From Maribacter algarum (ex Lu et al. 2025) (nom. illeg.) (GTDB lineage Bacteria > Bacteroidota > Bacteroidia > Flavobacteriales > Flavobacteriaceae): a stretch of 64,000 bases of DNA. The stretch covers positions 124,001 through 188,000 of the forward strand of contig CANMAW010000007.1 in the NCBI GenBank assembly GCA_947495915.1, read 5' to 3'. Shown here one piece after another: positions 16,661 to 26,444 of this stretch. The first letter of the stretch is position 1. Each line of letters starts with the position of its first letter. The notes below the pieces were generated by a model, which saw nothing but the letters and a program-made list of their open reading frames with translations, was not told the DNA's origin and did not search any database. Both the position numbers and the translations under genes were made by a program.

Positions 16661-18595
16661 CTACTCTAGCACAGAGAATTCTATGCTAGAGTCTGTAAAT
16701 ACGGTATGCGTTTGCGTTTTGAAGTCTTCAGCATTAGCTTTAAAAATATTATCCACATAAGTTTGCGGATTCAAATCAATAAGTGGAAACCAAGTACTCT
16801 GCACTTGAATTTGTAGTTTATGACCTTTTTTAATCGTGTGAAATACATCTTGAAGTTTAATATTTACTTCAGTTTTTTTATTAGGAACAAAAGGTTCTGG
16901 AACCGCAAAATTATTACGGAATCGCCCTCTCATAACTTCACTTCGCACCATCAAATGATAATTACTCATTTTTAAATGACCCTGCATTTCTTCATTAGTT
17001 TCTATGTCTGCAGGATGCACATCAATAACCTTAACAATCCAGTCTGCCGCATCTCCTGTCGTCGCAACTTTGAGCTTTGCCAAAATATCACCTGACAAGG
17101 TTAAATCTTCTTCTAAAACTTCAGTTTCAAAAACCAACACATCTGATCTACGAGCAGCAAATCGTTGATCATCAGTCATGTATTTTCTAGGGGTAAACAC
17201 AGATTTAATATCTTCAGAATAAGGCACAGGTTTCTTAAAATTACTAACAAAATCAATACCTACTGTGCTTATCAATTCATTCGTTAAGGTTTCATTTTCT
17301 GATAAAAACAGATCTTTCTTTTTCACTCCTTTTGGTGGCCATGAGTCATATTTTTTCCATTCTTTTCTACCTGTATCAAACACATAAGCTTCTGGCAGCC
17401 CACTGTCTTTATCGCCACTTCCTTTTAAAAAATGATTAAAGAATTTAGTTTCTATATTTTCTTGAAAAAATTCTGATATTTCATCACCGAAATAGTAATT
17501 ACCTACCACCGTTCGCCCATCTCTTTTTGACCAACGACCATGATCCCAAGGGCCAAAAACCATAGTATTGTAATTGTCTATATTATATTTTTCAATATTC
17601 TTGTATGTTTCTAATGGCCCGTATAAATCCTCTGCATCAAACCAACCGCCGACAACCATAGTAGCTACATGTGATTTTACATTTTTTAAGTGTTGAATTA
17701 GGCCTCTGCTTTGCCACAGTTCATCATAATTTGGGTGTTCTTTTAGTTCATTCCAAAAGAAATCATCTGTCATGCCATCTGGTGCTATTGAAACTTCATC
17801 ATTAATATCATATTCAAAAAATGAATCTAAATTTTTAAGAGGTCCTTTATCTAAAAAGAACTGATATTGATCTTCAGTTGGCAGGTTGGGTAATTTATAC
17901 CAAGCTGTGTCAATAGGCATATCTCCATTAGGCCTTGGTGTACCAAACAACGAAGTTGCTCTAAAATAACTCAATAAATAAGCACCATTATGATGAAAGT
18001 CATCAAAGAAAAAATCACCAATACTAGCTTGAGGAGATGCCGCTTTTAATGCCGGGTGCGCGTCGACCGTGGCGTAAGTCGAATAATACCCTGGATATGA
18101 TATTCCCCAAATGCCAACATTGCCATTATTATTAGCTACATTATTTACCAACCATTCTATAGTATCATAGGTATCTGAACTTTCATCGACATCTTTATCT
18201 GTAGATTTATTCGGAATATATGCTCGCATATTTTCATAATGTCCCTCACTCAACCATCTACCTCTAACATCTTGATAAACAATAATATTTCCCTCTTGCA
18301 TTAAATGTATATTCGGACCTATTTTTTCTTTAAACTTTCCTGCACCATACGGCCTTGAACTATAAGGCGTACGTTGCATAATTATTGGGTACTCTTGAGA
18401 AGTATCTTTTGGAGAATAAATAGTGGTATGCAATTTATTGCCGTCACGCATTTCAATATCAACTTCTTGTTTGGTATAATTATCAGAAACATAAGTTTTA
18501 GATATCTCCGATGTTTCAGTATGCGTAGTCTTTCCACACGATACCACTAAAACACCAAATAGAAATCCTAAAAATATAATTGAAAACTTTTGCAT
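16661..18595 (-). CDS. CocE/NonD family hydrolase (X-Pro dipeptidyl-peptidase-like), lipoprotein
   Basis: 644 aa. It has a lipoprotein signal ending in 'LVVSC' (Cys about 20). The alpha/beta hydrolase nucleophile is in 'GISYPGYYS', with 'WDHGRW' holding the probable His, and a C-terminal jelly-roll domain as in cocaine esterase, glutaryl-7-ACA acylase and PepX. It likely cleaves acyl-amide or peptide bonds outside the inner membrane. It appears to be a single gene, convergent with the PNPOx-like gene. The substrate cannot be told from sequence. Confidence 0.88.
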   Translation of the reverse strand: MQKFSIIFLGFLFGVLVVSCGKTTHTETSEISKTYVSDNYTKQEVDIEMRDGNKLHTTIYSPKDTSQEYPIIMQRTPYSSRPYGAGKFKEKIGPNIHLMQEGNIIVYQDVRGRWLSEGHYENMRAYIPNKSTDKDVDESSDTYDTIEWLVNNVANNNGNVGIWGISYPGYYSTYATVDAHPALKAASPQASIGDFFFDDFHHNGAYLLSYFRATSLFGTPRPNGDMPIDTAWYKLPNLPTEDQYQFFLDKGPLKNLDSFFEYDINDEVSIAPDGMTDDFFWNELKEHPNYDELWQSRGLIQHLKNVKSHVATMVVGGWFDAEDLYGPLETYKNIEKYNIDNYNTMVFGPWDHGRWSKRDGRTVVGNYYFGDEISEFFQENIETKFFNHFLKGSGDKDSGLPEAYVFDTGRKEWKKYDSWPPKGVKKKDLFLSENETLTNELISTVGIDFVSNFKKPVPYSEDIKSVFTPRKYMTDDQRFAARRSDVLVFETEVLEEDLTLSGDILAKLKVATTGDAADWIVKVIDVHPADIETNEEMQGHLKMSNYHLMVRSEVMRGRFRNNFAVPEPFVPNKKTEVNIKLQDVFHTIKKGHKLQIQVQSTWFPLIDLNPQTYVDNIFKANAEDFKTQTHTVFTDSSIEFSVLE

Positions 18596-18639
18596 AATCT
18601 ATGTATAAATTTGCCTAAAACTACTAAAGAAATAGCAGT

Positions 18640-18681
18640 ATCAAAAAAGCCTAACAATCTAAATTGATGTTAGGCTCTTTT
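18640..18681 (-). terminator. intrinsic terminator of metK
   Basis: AGCCTAACA (18648-18656) pairs with TGTTAGGCT (18668-18676). On the minus strand the stem is followed by TTTTTTGA. It lies 22 bp after the metK stop. Confidence 0.85.
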
Positions 18682-18703
18682 TCAATTAATACAATTAAAT
18701 AAG

Positions 18704-19960
18704 TTATAGGTTGAATTCTTTTTTGATGGCATCAACTTGATCTAACTTTTCCCATGTAAATAGTTCAACTTCCTTCTCTACACGGCCATTATAAGGTGAT
18801 TCAAATACCTTAGTTACAATCTTAGACTCTTTACCCATATGACCATAAGCAGCGGTTTCTAAATAGATAGGACTTCTAAGTTTTAATCGTTTCTCAATGG
18901 CAAAAGGTCGCATATCGAATATTTTTTCAACCTTTCTAGCTATTTCACCATCGGTTAATTCGACATTTGAAGTGCCATAAGTATCAACAAATATTGATGT
19001 TGGCTCAACGACTCCAATAGCATAACTGACTTGAACCAAAATTTCATCAGCTACACCAGCCGCTACCAAATTTTTAGCAGCATGACGTGCCGCATAAGCT
19101 GCACTTCGGTCTACTTTACTAGGGTCTTTACCACTAAATGCACCACCACCATGAGCGCCTTTTCCGCCATAGGTATCAACTATAATCTTTCGCCCAGTCA
19201 AACCAGTATCACCGTGAGGGCCTCCAATTACAAATTTTCCTGTAGGATTTATGTGATATTTAATTTGATCATCAAAAAGATTTTGAATCTTTTTGGGTAA
19301 TTTTTTCTTTACCAATGGAATCAAAATTTCAACAATATCTTTTTTAATTTTTGCCAGCATTTTCTCATCGCTCTTATGAAAAGCGTCGTGTTGGGTAGAT
19401 ACTACAATGGTATCAATTCGCTGCGGAATATTGTCATCAGAATACTCAATGGTAACTTGAGATTTCGCATCAGGTCTTAAATAATCAATTTCTTTTCCTT
19501 TACGTCTGAGATCTGCTAAAACTTGTAATATTTTATGCGAGATATCAAGCGCTAGAGGCATATAATTACTCGTCTCTTTAGTGGCATAACCAAACATCAT
19601 ACCTTGATCACCAGCACCTTGTTCTTCTTTAGACCCTCTATCAACCCCTTGATTTATATCTTGCGATTGCTCATGAATTAAAGAGATCACCCCACATGAA
19701 TCACCACTAAATTGATATTCACCTTTGGTATACCCTATCTTGTTTATTACTTGTCGAGCTATGTTTTGAACATCTAAATAGGTCTCACTTTTTACTTCAC
19801 CCGCCAAAACTACCTGACCCGTAGTAACTAGAGTTTCGCAGGCCACTTTACTTTCGGGGTCAAAAGCTAAAAAACTATCTAATAACGCGTCACTAATTTG
19901 GTCTGCTACCTTATCTGGGTGCCCTTCACTAACTGATTCTGAAGTAAATAAATATGCCAT
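18704..19960 (-). CDS. metK: S-adenosylmethionine synthetase
   Basis: 418 aa. It makes SAM from methionine and ATP. Family marks include '[17 protein letters not shown]' at the N-terminus, the ATP-site '[12 protein letters not shown]' near residue 120 and '[19 protein letters not shown]' near 270. It has the usual three-domain length. It is a single gene with its own terminator and a SAM-II-type riboswitch in its leader, so the product controls its own synthesis. Confidence 0.98.
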   Translation of the reverse strand: MAYLFTSESVSEGHPDKVADQISDALLDSFLAFDPESKVACETLVTTGQVVLAGEVKSETYLDVQNIARQVINKIGYTKGEYQFSGDSCGVISLIHEQSQDINQGVDRGSKEEQGAGDQGMMFGYATKETSNYMPLALDISHKILQVLADLRRKGKEIDYLRPDAKSQVTIEYSDDNIPQRIDTIVVSTQHDAFHKSDEKMLAKIKKDIVEILIPLVKKKLPKKIQNLFDDQIKYHINPTGKFVIGGPHGDTGLTGRKIIVDTYGGKGAHGGGAFSGKDPSKVDRSAAYAARHAAKNLVAAGVADEILVQVSYAIGVVEPTSIFVDTYGTSNVELTDGEIARKVEKIFDMRPFAIEKRLKLRSPIYLETAAYGHMGKESKIVTKVFESPYNGRVEKEVELFTWEKLDQVDAIKKEFNL

Positions 19961-20007
19961 TCGTTCTATTTTTCAGGAAGATTTGACGAAAAGGCTACAA
20001 GAAGTTT

Positions 20008-20066
20008 ACACCGCTTTTTAGCATTTTTTTACCGAGGTTGCAATCAGTCAAATCCTTCCTCCTTGT
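20008..20066 (-). ncRNA. SAM-II-type pseudoknot riboswitch upstream of metK
   Basis: The minus strand has GGAGG-AAGGATTTGACTGATTGCAA-CCTC, then GGTAAAAAAATGCTAAAAAG-CGGT. This matches the SAM-II pattern GATTT-AC-G-TTGCAA, P1 closure (GAGG/CCTC) and the strictly kept GCTAAAAAG; the ACTG/CGGT pairing forms the pseudoknot. The SAM-V class shares this core, and P1 here is short. Downstream, GTCAAATCTTCC (19987-19976) can pair with aptamer bases GGAAGGATTTGAC, forming an alternative fold 15 nt before the metK ATG. The rest of the gap up to 20307 is AT-rich with nothing else seen. Confidence 0.88.
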
Positions 20067-20073
20067 TTTTTTA

Positions 20074-20081
20074 CAAAAATA
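20074..20081 (-). promoter_or_regulatory. candidate -7 element of metK
   Basis: The minus strand reads TATTTTTG (TAnnTTTG). Transcription would start within about 10 nt of the aptamer's first stem, as expected for a riboswitch leader. Confidence 0.5.
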
Positions 20082-20307
20082 TGAAAATAGTTTTGTTGTA
20101 AAAGGTATTATTAAAAGATTTCAAAATGAACGTAACCGTCCTTTTTTACACCCTATTTACATTTAACTAATCTCCATAACTACTACATAAAGCTATTCAT
20201 ATAATTCAATTCGTATTTCAACAACTATTTTTTCGCAAACTAGATATACTTTGTATCTTGTCAGACGTTCACTTTAGCCAAAAGCTAACCATAATTTATA
20301 CATTCAC

Positions 20308-20922
20308 ATGCATATTGCCGTTGCAGGAAACATTGGAGCCGGAAAGACTACTCTAACCAAATTATTGTCAAAGCATTACAAATGGGAGGCACATTTTGAA
20401 GATGTAGTTGACAACCCATATTTAGATGATTTTTACACCCAAATGGAACGTTGGAGTTTTAATCTGCAAATCTATTTTCTAAATCATCGTTACCGACAAA
20501 TTCTTAAAATTCGTGAATCTGGAAAGAGCATAATTCAAGATCGTACAATCTATGAAGATGCCTATATTTTCGCTCCCAACTTGCACGCCATGGGTTTGAT
20601 GACCAACCGCGATTTCAACAACTATTCAAGTCTGTTTGAATTAATGGAGAGTTTGGTACAACCACCTGATTTATTAATTTATTTACGTAGTTCAATACCA
20701 AATTTAGTAAAGCAAATTCATAAGAGAGGTCGTGAATATGAAAACACCATTTCAATTGATTACTTAAGTCGATTAAATGAGCGTTATGAAGCTTGGATTC
20801 ACGGTTACGAAAAAGGAAATCTATTAGTTATCGATGTTGATGATCTTGATTTTGTAGATAACCCTGAAGACTTGGGCACAATTATCAACAAAATTGATGC
20901 TGAAATCAACGGACTATTCTAG
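20308..20922 (+). CDS. deoxynucleoside kinase
   Basis: 204 aa. It has the P-loop 'GNIGAGKTTL' at residues about 7-16, 'QDRTIYEDA' (the ERS/DR substrate-site region) near 80 and the LID arginine region 'KRGREYE' near 140. It phosphorylates deoxynucleosides for salvage. It is followed after 1 bp by the S51 peptidase gene, so they are probably co-transcribed. Base specificity (dA/dG or dC/dT) is not evident. Confidence 0.93.
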   Translation: MHIAVAGNIGAGKTTLTKLLSKHYKWEAHFEDVVDNPYLDDFYTQMERWSFNLQIYFLNHRYRQILKIRESGKSIIQDRTIYEDAYIFAPNLHAMGLMTNRDFNNYSSLFELMESLVQPPDLLIYLRSSIPNLVKQIHKRGREYENTISIDYLSRLNERYEAWIHGYEKGNLLVIDVDDLDFVDNPEDLGTIINKIDAEINGLF

Positions 20923-20923
20923 C

Positions 20924-21634
20924 ATGAACAATTGTATTCTTGCCAGCACATCTACCATTTACGGAAGTACCTATTTAGAATATATTTTTGCAGAATTACT
21001 GGAGTTATTTCAAAACACCGACGAAGTACTATTTATACCTTATGCAAGACCTAGTGGTATTACCTATGACCAATACCTAGAAATAGCTGCCACAGCTTTT
21101 CAAAAAATAGGCAAAAGACTCGTAGGAATTCATTGCTTTGAAAATAAGGTTGAGGCCATTCAAAATGCAAAAGGAATTTTTACTGGTGGAGGCAATTCTT
21201 TTGTTCTTGTTTCAGAGTTATACAAACAACAAATAATTGAACCCTTACAAAACGCTATTGCTTCAGGCACACCCTATTTAGGTACAAGCGCCGGAAGCAA
21301 TATTGCTGGCCCTAGCATCAAAACCAGCAACGATATGCCAATTGTTTACCCACCAAGCTTTGATACTTTAAGTATTGTGCCTTTTAATATTAATCCGCAT
21401 TATTTAGACCCTGACCCGAATTCGAAACATAAGGGCGAAACTCGCGAAACCCGAATTAAAGAATTTCATAAATTTAATGATATACCTGTTATTGGTTTGC
21501 GTGAAGGTAGCTGGATTAGCGTAAAAGAAAAAAAATGTGATTTAAAGGGAATTGGACTCACAGCACGCATATTTGAGAAGGATAAAACTCCTTATGAAAT
21601 TGAAGAAAATAGCAGTTTAGATTTTCTCAAATAA
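20924..21634 (+). CDS. pepE: dipeptidase E (peptidase family S51)
   Basis: 236 aa from the ATG at 20924 (MNNCILASTST). The track's start (20894) is inside the kinase gene. The catalytic serine is in 'GTSAGSN' near residue 125, preceded by 'IFTGGGNSF', and a conserved 'NPHYLDPDP' follows. It is cytosolic with no signal peptide and cleaves Asp-X dipeptides in the E. coli homologue. It is convergent with, and overlaps by 8 bp, the App1-like gene. Confidence 0.93.
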   Translation: MNNCILASTSTIYGSTYLEYIFAELLELFQNTDEVLFIPYARPSGITYDQYLEIAATAFQKIGKRLVGIHCFENKVEAIQNAKGIFTGGGNSFVLVSELYKQQIIEPLQNAIASGTPYLGTSAGSNIAGPSIKTSNDMPIVYPPSFDTLSIVPFNINPHYLDPDPNSKHKGETRETRIKEFHKFNDIPVIGLREGSWISVKEKKCDLKGIGLTARIFEKDKTPYEIEENSSLDFLK

Positions 21635-22628
21635 AACCATGCATTTTTGCATGTTCGATGGCATCTTCACTTTTCTCAACGACTAAAATCGGTGTAGATT
21701 TATAATTTTTGATTAGGGCGTATATGCGTTTCATTTTTCTTTTATGAGAAACACTTCGTAGGTAAATAGCTAATATTCTATTCGGAAATGCATCGGTAAT
21801 CTCCATATAAATATCAGCATCATGCTCACCACTATCACCAATGAGTATAAAAGGAAGATTTGGGTAAGTTTTTAAAAGATTCACAATCTCTTTTTGCTTT
21901 TGTGGTTTTTCACCCCTATTTCGATTTCTAAAATCAGAGAAACTACGCAATAAAATAGGTCCTTTTGGAAAGTTATTATTGGTAAGAAACATGTCAAGAT
22001 AACGGTATAAATTCCACGGACTATGACTGACATAAAATATTGGGTTCGCCTCTTTTGCAGATTTTCCGCGATGTAATAAGTGATAAAAATCAGCAGCACC
22101 CTCTAATGCCTTACGTTTTTCAGCAGCTTTAAAAAAGGTATTTAAAATCACCCTCCATTTAAAAGAAGATACCACTCCTGTATGCAAAATAGTATCATCA
22201 ATATCACTAGCGACACCAAATTTAGCAGTCGCTGAAGGAATAAGCATTTCACCTGGAAATCGATTTTGATTTAAAATTTCTCTACGCAAATCAGAGCTAG
22301 CATACGATAATTCATAGGTTAACCAACCTTCTTCATTTGCTAAGTCTTCTAAATTTTCAATGGCGGTATCAATTTTATAATACCCGTTCTTATCGGTCTT
22401 GCCTTTTAGCGTACGGCCATCAGAAAGCGTTAATCGAATATCCGCATTTTTCACTTCGTCAGTTTCAAAACGCTTCCATGTATTGGTAAGTAGATTTAAG
22501 AATCCTTTTTCTGACAAATCAATGCTTTCATCTTCTAAAGCACGACCACGAGTATAAAAATGGGTATCAGTGCCATAAGCTTGAAAAGCTATTAGCTGCA
22601 GTCTGTCTTTTTTGCCCAACCATCCCAT
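21627..22628 (-). CDS. App1-like phosphatidate phosphatase (DUF2183)
   Basis: 333 aa from the ATG at 22628 (MGWLGKKDRLQ); the ORF track uses a GTG 15 nt upstream. The C-terminal half is a HAD-like catalytic domain with 'ASDIDDTIL' (DxDxT) near residue 155 and 'LIGDSGEHDADIY' near 275, typical of App1/DUF2183 enzymes that dephosphorylate phosphatidate. The N-terminal part has a beta-rich regulatory stretch. It has no signal peptide. The 290-bp gap to tonB holds only a small imperfect hairpin (GTTCGCC-tgat-GGCGGAC, 22890-22907). Confidence 0.86.
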   Translation of the reverse strand: MGWLGKKDRLQLIAFQAYGTDTHFYTRGRALEDESIDLSEKGFLNLLTNTWKRFETDEVKNADIRLTLSDGRTLKGKTDKNGYYKIDTAIENLEDLANEEGWLTYELSYASSDLRREILNQNRFPGEMLIPSATAKFGVASDIDDTILHTGVVSSFKWRVILNTFFKAAEKRKALEGAADFYHLLHRGKSAKEANPIFYVSHSPWNLYRYLDMFLTNNNFPKGPILLRSFSDFRNRNRGEKPQKQKEIVNLLKTYPNLPFILIGDSGEHDADIYMEITDAFPNRILAIYLRSVSHKRKMKRIYALIKNYKSTPILVVEKSEDAIEHAKMHGFI

Positions 22629-22919
22629 ATCATAAAAATACACATCTTGACGGCAATAGAAAGCTATTTCTTCGGAAGTTCCGCTCCAATTCCATTGAAT
22701 TTTCTATAAACCTCATTCACCCATACTTATGCATTTAGGCTATTCACTCATTGTAATGGGCATTTCCCTAAAAGCACATTTTTTAGCAAGTCATTTAAGT
22801 ATAGCTTAGAAGTAACAACAAGCAGGCCTAAAAACGAACTATTTCGGCAACGGATACCAAATAGTAGACTTGAATGAATGTTAAACCATGTTCGCCTGAT
22901 GGCGGACAAAAAACCTTAA

Positions 22920-23624
22920 ATGATGAAAGTAAAAAAGAATCCAAAAAAAGATCTAACTCGTAACAGCGGCCTGTTTTTTATAGCAGGATTAACCATGGTA
23001 CTTGCACTAACTTATGTAGCTTTAGAGTGGAAGTCGTTTTATGAAACCCCCAACGTAGACTTAAGTCAAACCGTTTTTGACGAACTTGAGGAACCTGTAG
23101 ATTTATTCACGGTAGAACTTCCCCCTCCGCCAAAACCTATTGTCACTCCTCCTGTTATCGAAATTGTACCTGATGAAACGGAAGTAAAAGAGACAATTAT
23201 TGAAGCGGTTGAGCCTGATCAAAATACTGAGATTATTGAAGTAGGCTCAGTTGATGTTGAAGAAATACCAGAAGAAATCGATGTACCTTTTAGCGTTATT
23301 GAACATGTACCTGTTTTTCCTGGCTGTGAAAATTCTAATGATAAGCGAGAATGCTTCAATACCATGATGTTAAACCATATCAGCAAAACCTTTCGCTACC
23401 CCGAGATCGCTCAAGAAATGGGTGTGCAGGGCCGAGTAAGTGTAATGTTTACTATTCAAAAAGATGGTAGCATTGGCAATGTAAGAATGAGAGGGCCAGA
23501 TAAAAATCTTGAAAAAGAAGCGGCTAGAATCATTAGCAAGCTACCAAAAATGACTCCTGGTAAGCAACGCGGAAATGCTGTAAGAGTACCCTTTAGTATT
23601 CCTATCACCTTCAAATTAAAATAA
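22920..23624 (+). CDS. TonB family energy transducer
   Basis: 234 aa. A short basic N-terminus, one membrane helix (about residues 18-36), an acidic and proline-rich spacer ('PPPPKPIVTPP') and a C-terminal TonB domain ('YPEIAQEMGVQGRVSVMFTI', 'VRVPFSIPITFKLK') that contacts outer-membrane receptors. It carries proton-motive energy from ExbBD, which is not in the window. A second ATG 3 nt later is equally possible. It is followed by its own terminator and then a shortened copy of its N-terminus. Confidence 0.93.
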   Translation: MMKVKKNPKKDLTRNSGLFFIAGLTMVLALTYVALEWKSFYETPNVDLSQTVFDELEEPVDLFTVELPPPPKPIVTPPVIEIVPDETEVKETIIEAVEPDQNTEIIEVGSVDVEEIPEEIDVPFSVIEHVPVFPGCENSNDKRECFNTMMLNHISKTFRYPEIAQEMGVQGRVSVMFTIQKDGSIGNVRMRGPDKNLEKEAARIISKLPKMTPGKQRGNAVRVPFSIPITFKLK

Positions 23625-23648
23625 GCGTGGCATAATCATTGAATTCAT

Positions 23649-23685
23649 AAAACCATTCCGCGTTCCGAGGAATGGTTTTTTATTT
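23649..23685 (+). terminator. terminator after tonB
   Basis: AAAACCATTCC pairs with GGAATGGTTTT (11 bp, 9-nt loop) followed by TTTATTT, 25 bp after the tonB stop. Confidence 0.88.
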
Positions 23686-23698
23686 AAATAAATGACTT

Positions 23699-23929
23699 AT
23701 GAAAATTAAAAAAAACCTTGAAAAAGACTTAAACCAACAAAGAGGATTATTCTTTGCAATTGCAATAGTATTTGTTTTGGCTTTTATATATATGCTTTTA
23801 GAATGGAAAAGTGCCGAGAACTATCGTGGCTATGACATAAAAGTAGAGCAACGTACAGGCATAAAAAAGAACGACTCATCTATTCAATTGGAAACGAAAG
23901 CAATAAAAAAACCATCAACTAAAAGTTGA
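23699..23929 (+). CDS. small membrane protein, truncated paralogue of the TonB N-terminus
   Basis: 76 aa. Residues 1-39 align with the upstream TonB protein (MKIKKNLEKDL / MKVKKNPKKDL; 'LLEWKS' / 'ALEWKS'), including the membrane helix. The spacer and TonB domain are missing; a polar tail of about 35 residues replaces them. The last codons and the TGA lie inside the terminator hairpin that follows. It could be a degraded duplication or a working anchor that competes for ExbBD. There are no internal stops, and it has no separate promoter I can identify. Confidence 0.65.
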   Translation: MKIKKNLEKDLNQQRGLFFAIAIVFVLAFIYMLLEWKSAENYRGYDIKVEQRTGIKKNDSSIQLETKAIKKPSTKS

Positions 23930-23945
23930 TGGTTCTCTTTTTTAA
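23905..23945. terminator. bidirectional terminator between the small TonB-like gene and hppA
   Basis: AACCATCAACT pairs with AGTTGATGGTT (11 bp, loop AAA). It is followed by CTCTTTTTT on the plus strand and TTTTTTATTG on the minus strand. It serves both the plus-strand gene, whose stop codon it contains, and the convergent hppA. Confidence 0.9.
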
Positions 23946-23957
23946 GTATCCATTTTG

Positions 23958-26336
23958 CTATTTTCTTATATCAACTTTTTCAATGGTTATTTCTGTTTCA
24001 TCTTCAGATGAAGTAACTGTCGCGTTTTCAAAACGCTCTAACTGTGCTTTCACCTCAGCTTTAGTTCCTTTAAAAACTTTCTGTTCAGAAATCTTTTCTC
24101 CATTTACTACCGTGGTATAGTTTACTGTAGCTTCAGCCGTGTCATTATTTTCAACATTCATGGTAATGGTCTTAGCCATTTCTTCATTGACTTCTGCTAA
24201 ACCAGTTGCTGAGTCCATTGCAATACTAGGTGCGATTACTAAGGCAACAACAGACATTAATTTTAATAAAATATTTAATGAAGGACCTGAAGTATCTTTA
24301 AAAGGGTCACCAACGGTATCACCAACTACAGCTGCTTTGTGCGCATCGGTACCTTTACGGCCATCAGATTCTATCATTTTCTTAGCATTATCCCAAGCAC
24401 CACCTGCATTTGATTGAAAAATGGCCATTAGTACACCACATGTAGTTACCCCGGCTAATAATCCTCCAAGCATTTCAGCTCCACCTATAAAACCAACTGC
24501 TACCGGCACAATGATTGCCAATAAGCCAGGTAGCACCATTTCTTTAATAGATGCTTTGGTTGAAATATCAACACACTTGTCATATTCTGCCAAACCATCG
24601 GCGGCATCAAATGTTGCACGTTGTTCAGGTGTAGCTTTAGACATATCAGAATCAACGGCGCGCATCACTTCTAACGCTGCTTTCAATTGTGGAATATCTC
24701 TAAACTGTCTTCTTACTTCTTCAATCATTGCCATTGCCGCTCGACCTACTGCGTTCATAGAAAGTGCTGAAAAAACAAACGGCAACATACCACCTACTAA
24801 TAAACCTGCCATAATTTTAGGCTGAGACACATCAATAGAGCTCACATTGGCCACCTTCATAAATGCAGAAAACAAGGCCAAAGCCGTTAATGCAGCTGAA
24901 GCAATTGCGAATCCTTTTCCAATAGCTGCTGTTGTATTTCCTACCGCATCTAATTTATCTGTTCTTTCACGAACCTCAGGATCTAATTCTGCCATTTCAG
25001 CAATACCACCGGCATTATCTGAAATTGGACCGTATGCGTCAACTGCTAACTGAATACCAGTATTCGCTAACATTCCAACTGCTGCAATTGCAATTCCATA
25101 TAAACCTGCAAAATGATGCGATACTAAAATTGCAGCAGCAATTAAAATAATCGGAATCATCGTTGACATCATACCAACTCCTAAACCAGCAATAATATTC
25201 GTAGCCGCACCAGTTTCAGATTGAGCTACAATTGAATTTACCGGTTTTGTACCGGTACCTGTATAATATTCGGTTATTTTTCCAACACCAAGACCTGCCA
25301 CCAAACCAGCAATTGTGGCGATAAATATACCCATAGCACCTTGTGGCAAACCTTCTACCGTTTCAGGAATCAAAGCATGAATAATAAAATAAGAGGCCAC
25401 CACCATTAATCCTGCAGAACCAAACTCTCCTATATTCAATGCTGTTTGAGGGTTTCCACCATCTTTCACTTTCACGAAGAAGGTTCCAATAATTGACATT
25501 AATATTCCCACAGCAGCTAAAACCAACGGAAGGTATACTGCACCTAAACCTGCAAAATCAGGGGTAATAATAAATGCACCTAAAACCATAGTACCGATAA
25601 TTGAACCAACATAAGACTCAAATAAATCAGCTCCCATACCCGCAACATCTCCAACGTTATCTCCAACATTATCAGCAATTGTAGCAGGGTTCAACGGGTG
25701 ATCTTCAGGAATACCTGCCTCAACCTTACCTACTAAATCAGCGCCTACATCAGCTGCTTTTGTGTAAATACCACCACCAACACGTGCAAATAGTGCAATA
25801 GAGGAAGCTCCTAAAGAAAAACCTGATAAAACATTTAAAACAAGTCCTAAGTTTTCTGCCCCAGGCCACATTGATTGATAAACTATAAATAAACCGCTTA
25901 AGCCTAAAACGCCGAGGCCTACAACCCCAAGCCCCATTACGGCTCCACCTGCAAAAGCAACTTCTAAGGCTTTACCTAAAGAAGTTTTAGCAGCTTGTGT
26001 GGTTCTCACATTAGCCTTTGTGGCTACTTTCATACCAATAAATCCTGCTAAAGCCGAGCAAATAGCACCTACTACAAATGAAACTGCGACCATTCCGTTT
26101 GAACCAACTTCATTGCTGCCTTTAAAAAATAATAAAACCGCTACAGCGATTACAAAAATGCTGAGTATCTTATATTCGGCTTTTAAAAATGACATTGCAC
26201 CATCTGCAATATTTTTTGCTATTCGCGCCATTTTAGCATCGCCTACTTCTTGTTTAGATACCCACATGTTTTTTACAAACACGAAAAGCAGAGCTACTAC
26301 ACCAAATACTGGTAATAATTGAATAATTAACTTCAT
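23958..26336 (-). CDS. hppA: membrane-bound ion-translocating pyrophosphatase
   Basis: 792 aa with about 15-16 membrane helices. The substrate-binding core '[19 protein letters not shown]' and '[19 protein letters not shown]' is near residue 195-245, and '[15 protein letters not shown]' near 700. '[12 protein letters not shown]' carries Ala where K+-independent pumps have Lys, which suggests the K+-dependent class; proton or sodium transport cannot be decided. The last 70 residues are a soluble acidic tail ('[18 protein letters not shown]') not usual in the family. A soluble pyrophosphatase gene lies just upstream behind a terminator. Confidence 0.96.
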   Translation of the reverse strand: MKLIIQLLPVFGVVALLFVFVKNMWVSKQEVGDAKMARIAKNIADGAMSFLKAEYKILSIFVIAVAVLLFFKGSNEVGSNGMVAVSFVVGAICSALAGFIGMKVATKANVRTTQAAKTSLGKALEVAFAGGAVMGLGVVGLGVLGLSGLFIVYQSMWPGAENLGLVLNVLSGFSLGASSIALFARVGGGIYTKAADVGADLVGKVEAGIPEDHPLNPATIADNVGDNVGDVAGMGADLFESYVGSIIGTMVLGAFIITPDFAGLGAVYLPLVLAAVGILMSIIGTFFVKVKDGGNPQTALNIGEFGSAGLMVVASYFIIHALIPETVEGLPQGAMGIFIATIAGLVAGLGVGKITEYYTGTGTKPVNSIVAQSETGAATNIIAGLGVGMMSTMIPIILIAAAILVSHHFAGLYGIAIAAVGMLANTGIQLAVDAYGPISDNAGGIAEMAELDPEVRERTDKLDAVGNTTAAIGKGFAIASAALTALALFSAFMKVANVSSIDVSQPKIMAGLLVGGMLPFVFSALSMNAVGRAAMAMIEEVRRQFRDIPQLKAALEVMRAVDSDMSKATPEQRATFDAADGLAEYDKCVDISTKASIKEMVLPGLLAIIVPVAVGFIGGAEMLGGLLAGVTTCGVLMAIFQSNAGGAWDNAKKMIESDGRKGTDAHKAAVVGDTVGDPFKDTSGPSLNILLKLMSVVALVIAPSIAMDSATGLAEVNEEMAKTITMNVENNDTAEATVNYTTVVNGEKISEQKVFKGTKAEVKAQLERFENATVTSSEDETEITIEKVDIRK

Positions 26337-26389
26337 TCGTTTAGTTGTTTTAGTTTCTTAATGGCAACTAATGTACTAAAATCAAATAG

Positions 26390-26431
26390 AAAAAAAAAAG
26401 CCACTTTTATTGCTAAAAGTGGCTTTTTTTA
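26390..26431. terminator. bidirectional terminator between ppa and hppA
   Basis: AAAAAAGCCACTTTT pairs with AAAAGTGGCTTTTTT (15 bp, 6-nt loop). It terminates ppa on the minus strand, so hppA must have its own promoter. Confidence 0.92.
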
Positions 26432-26444
26432 TAGTATAAATTAT

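Noticed and set aside
24421-24825. 134-aa plus-strand ORF opposite hppA
   Set aside because: Shadow frame of a strongly conserved gene, as are the neighbouring ORFs at 24139, 24847 and 25999; low-complexity Ala/Thr/Pro composition with no family.
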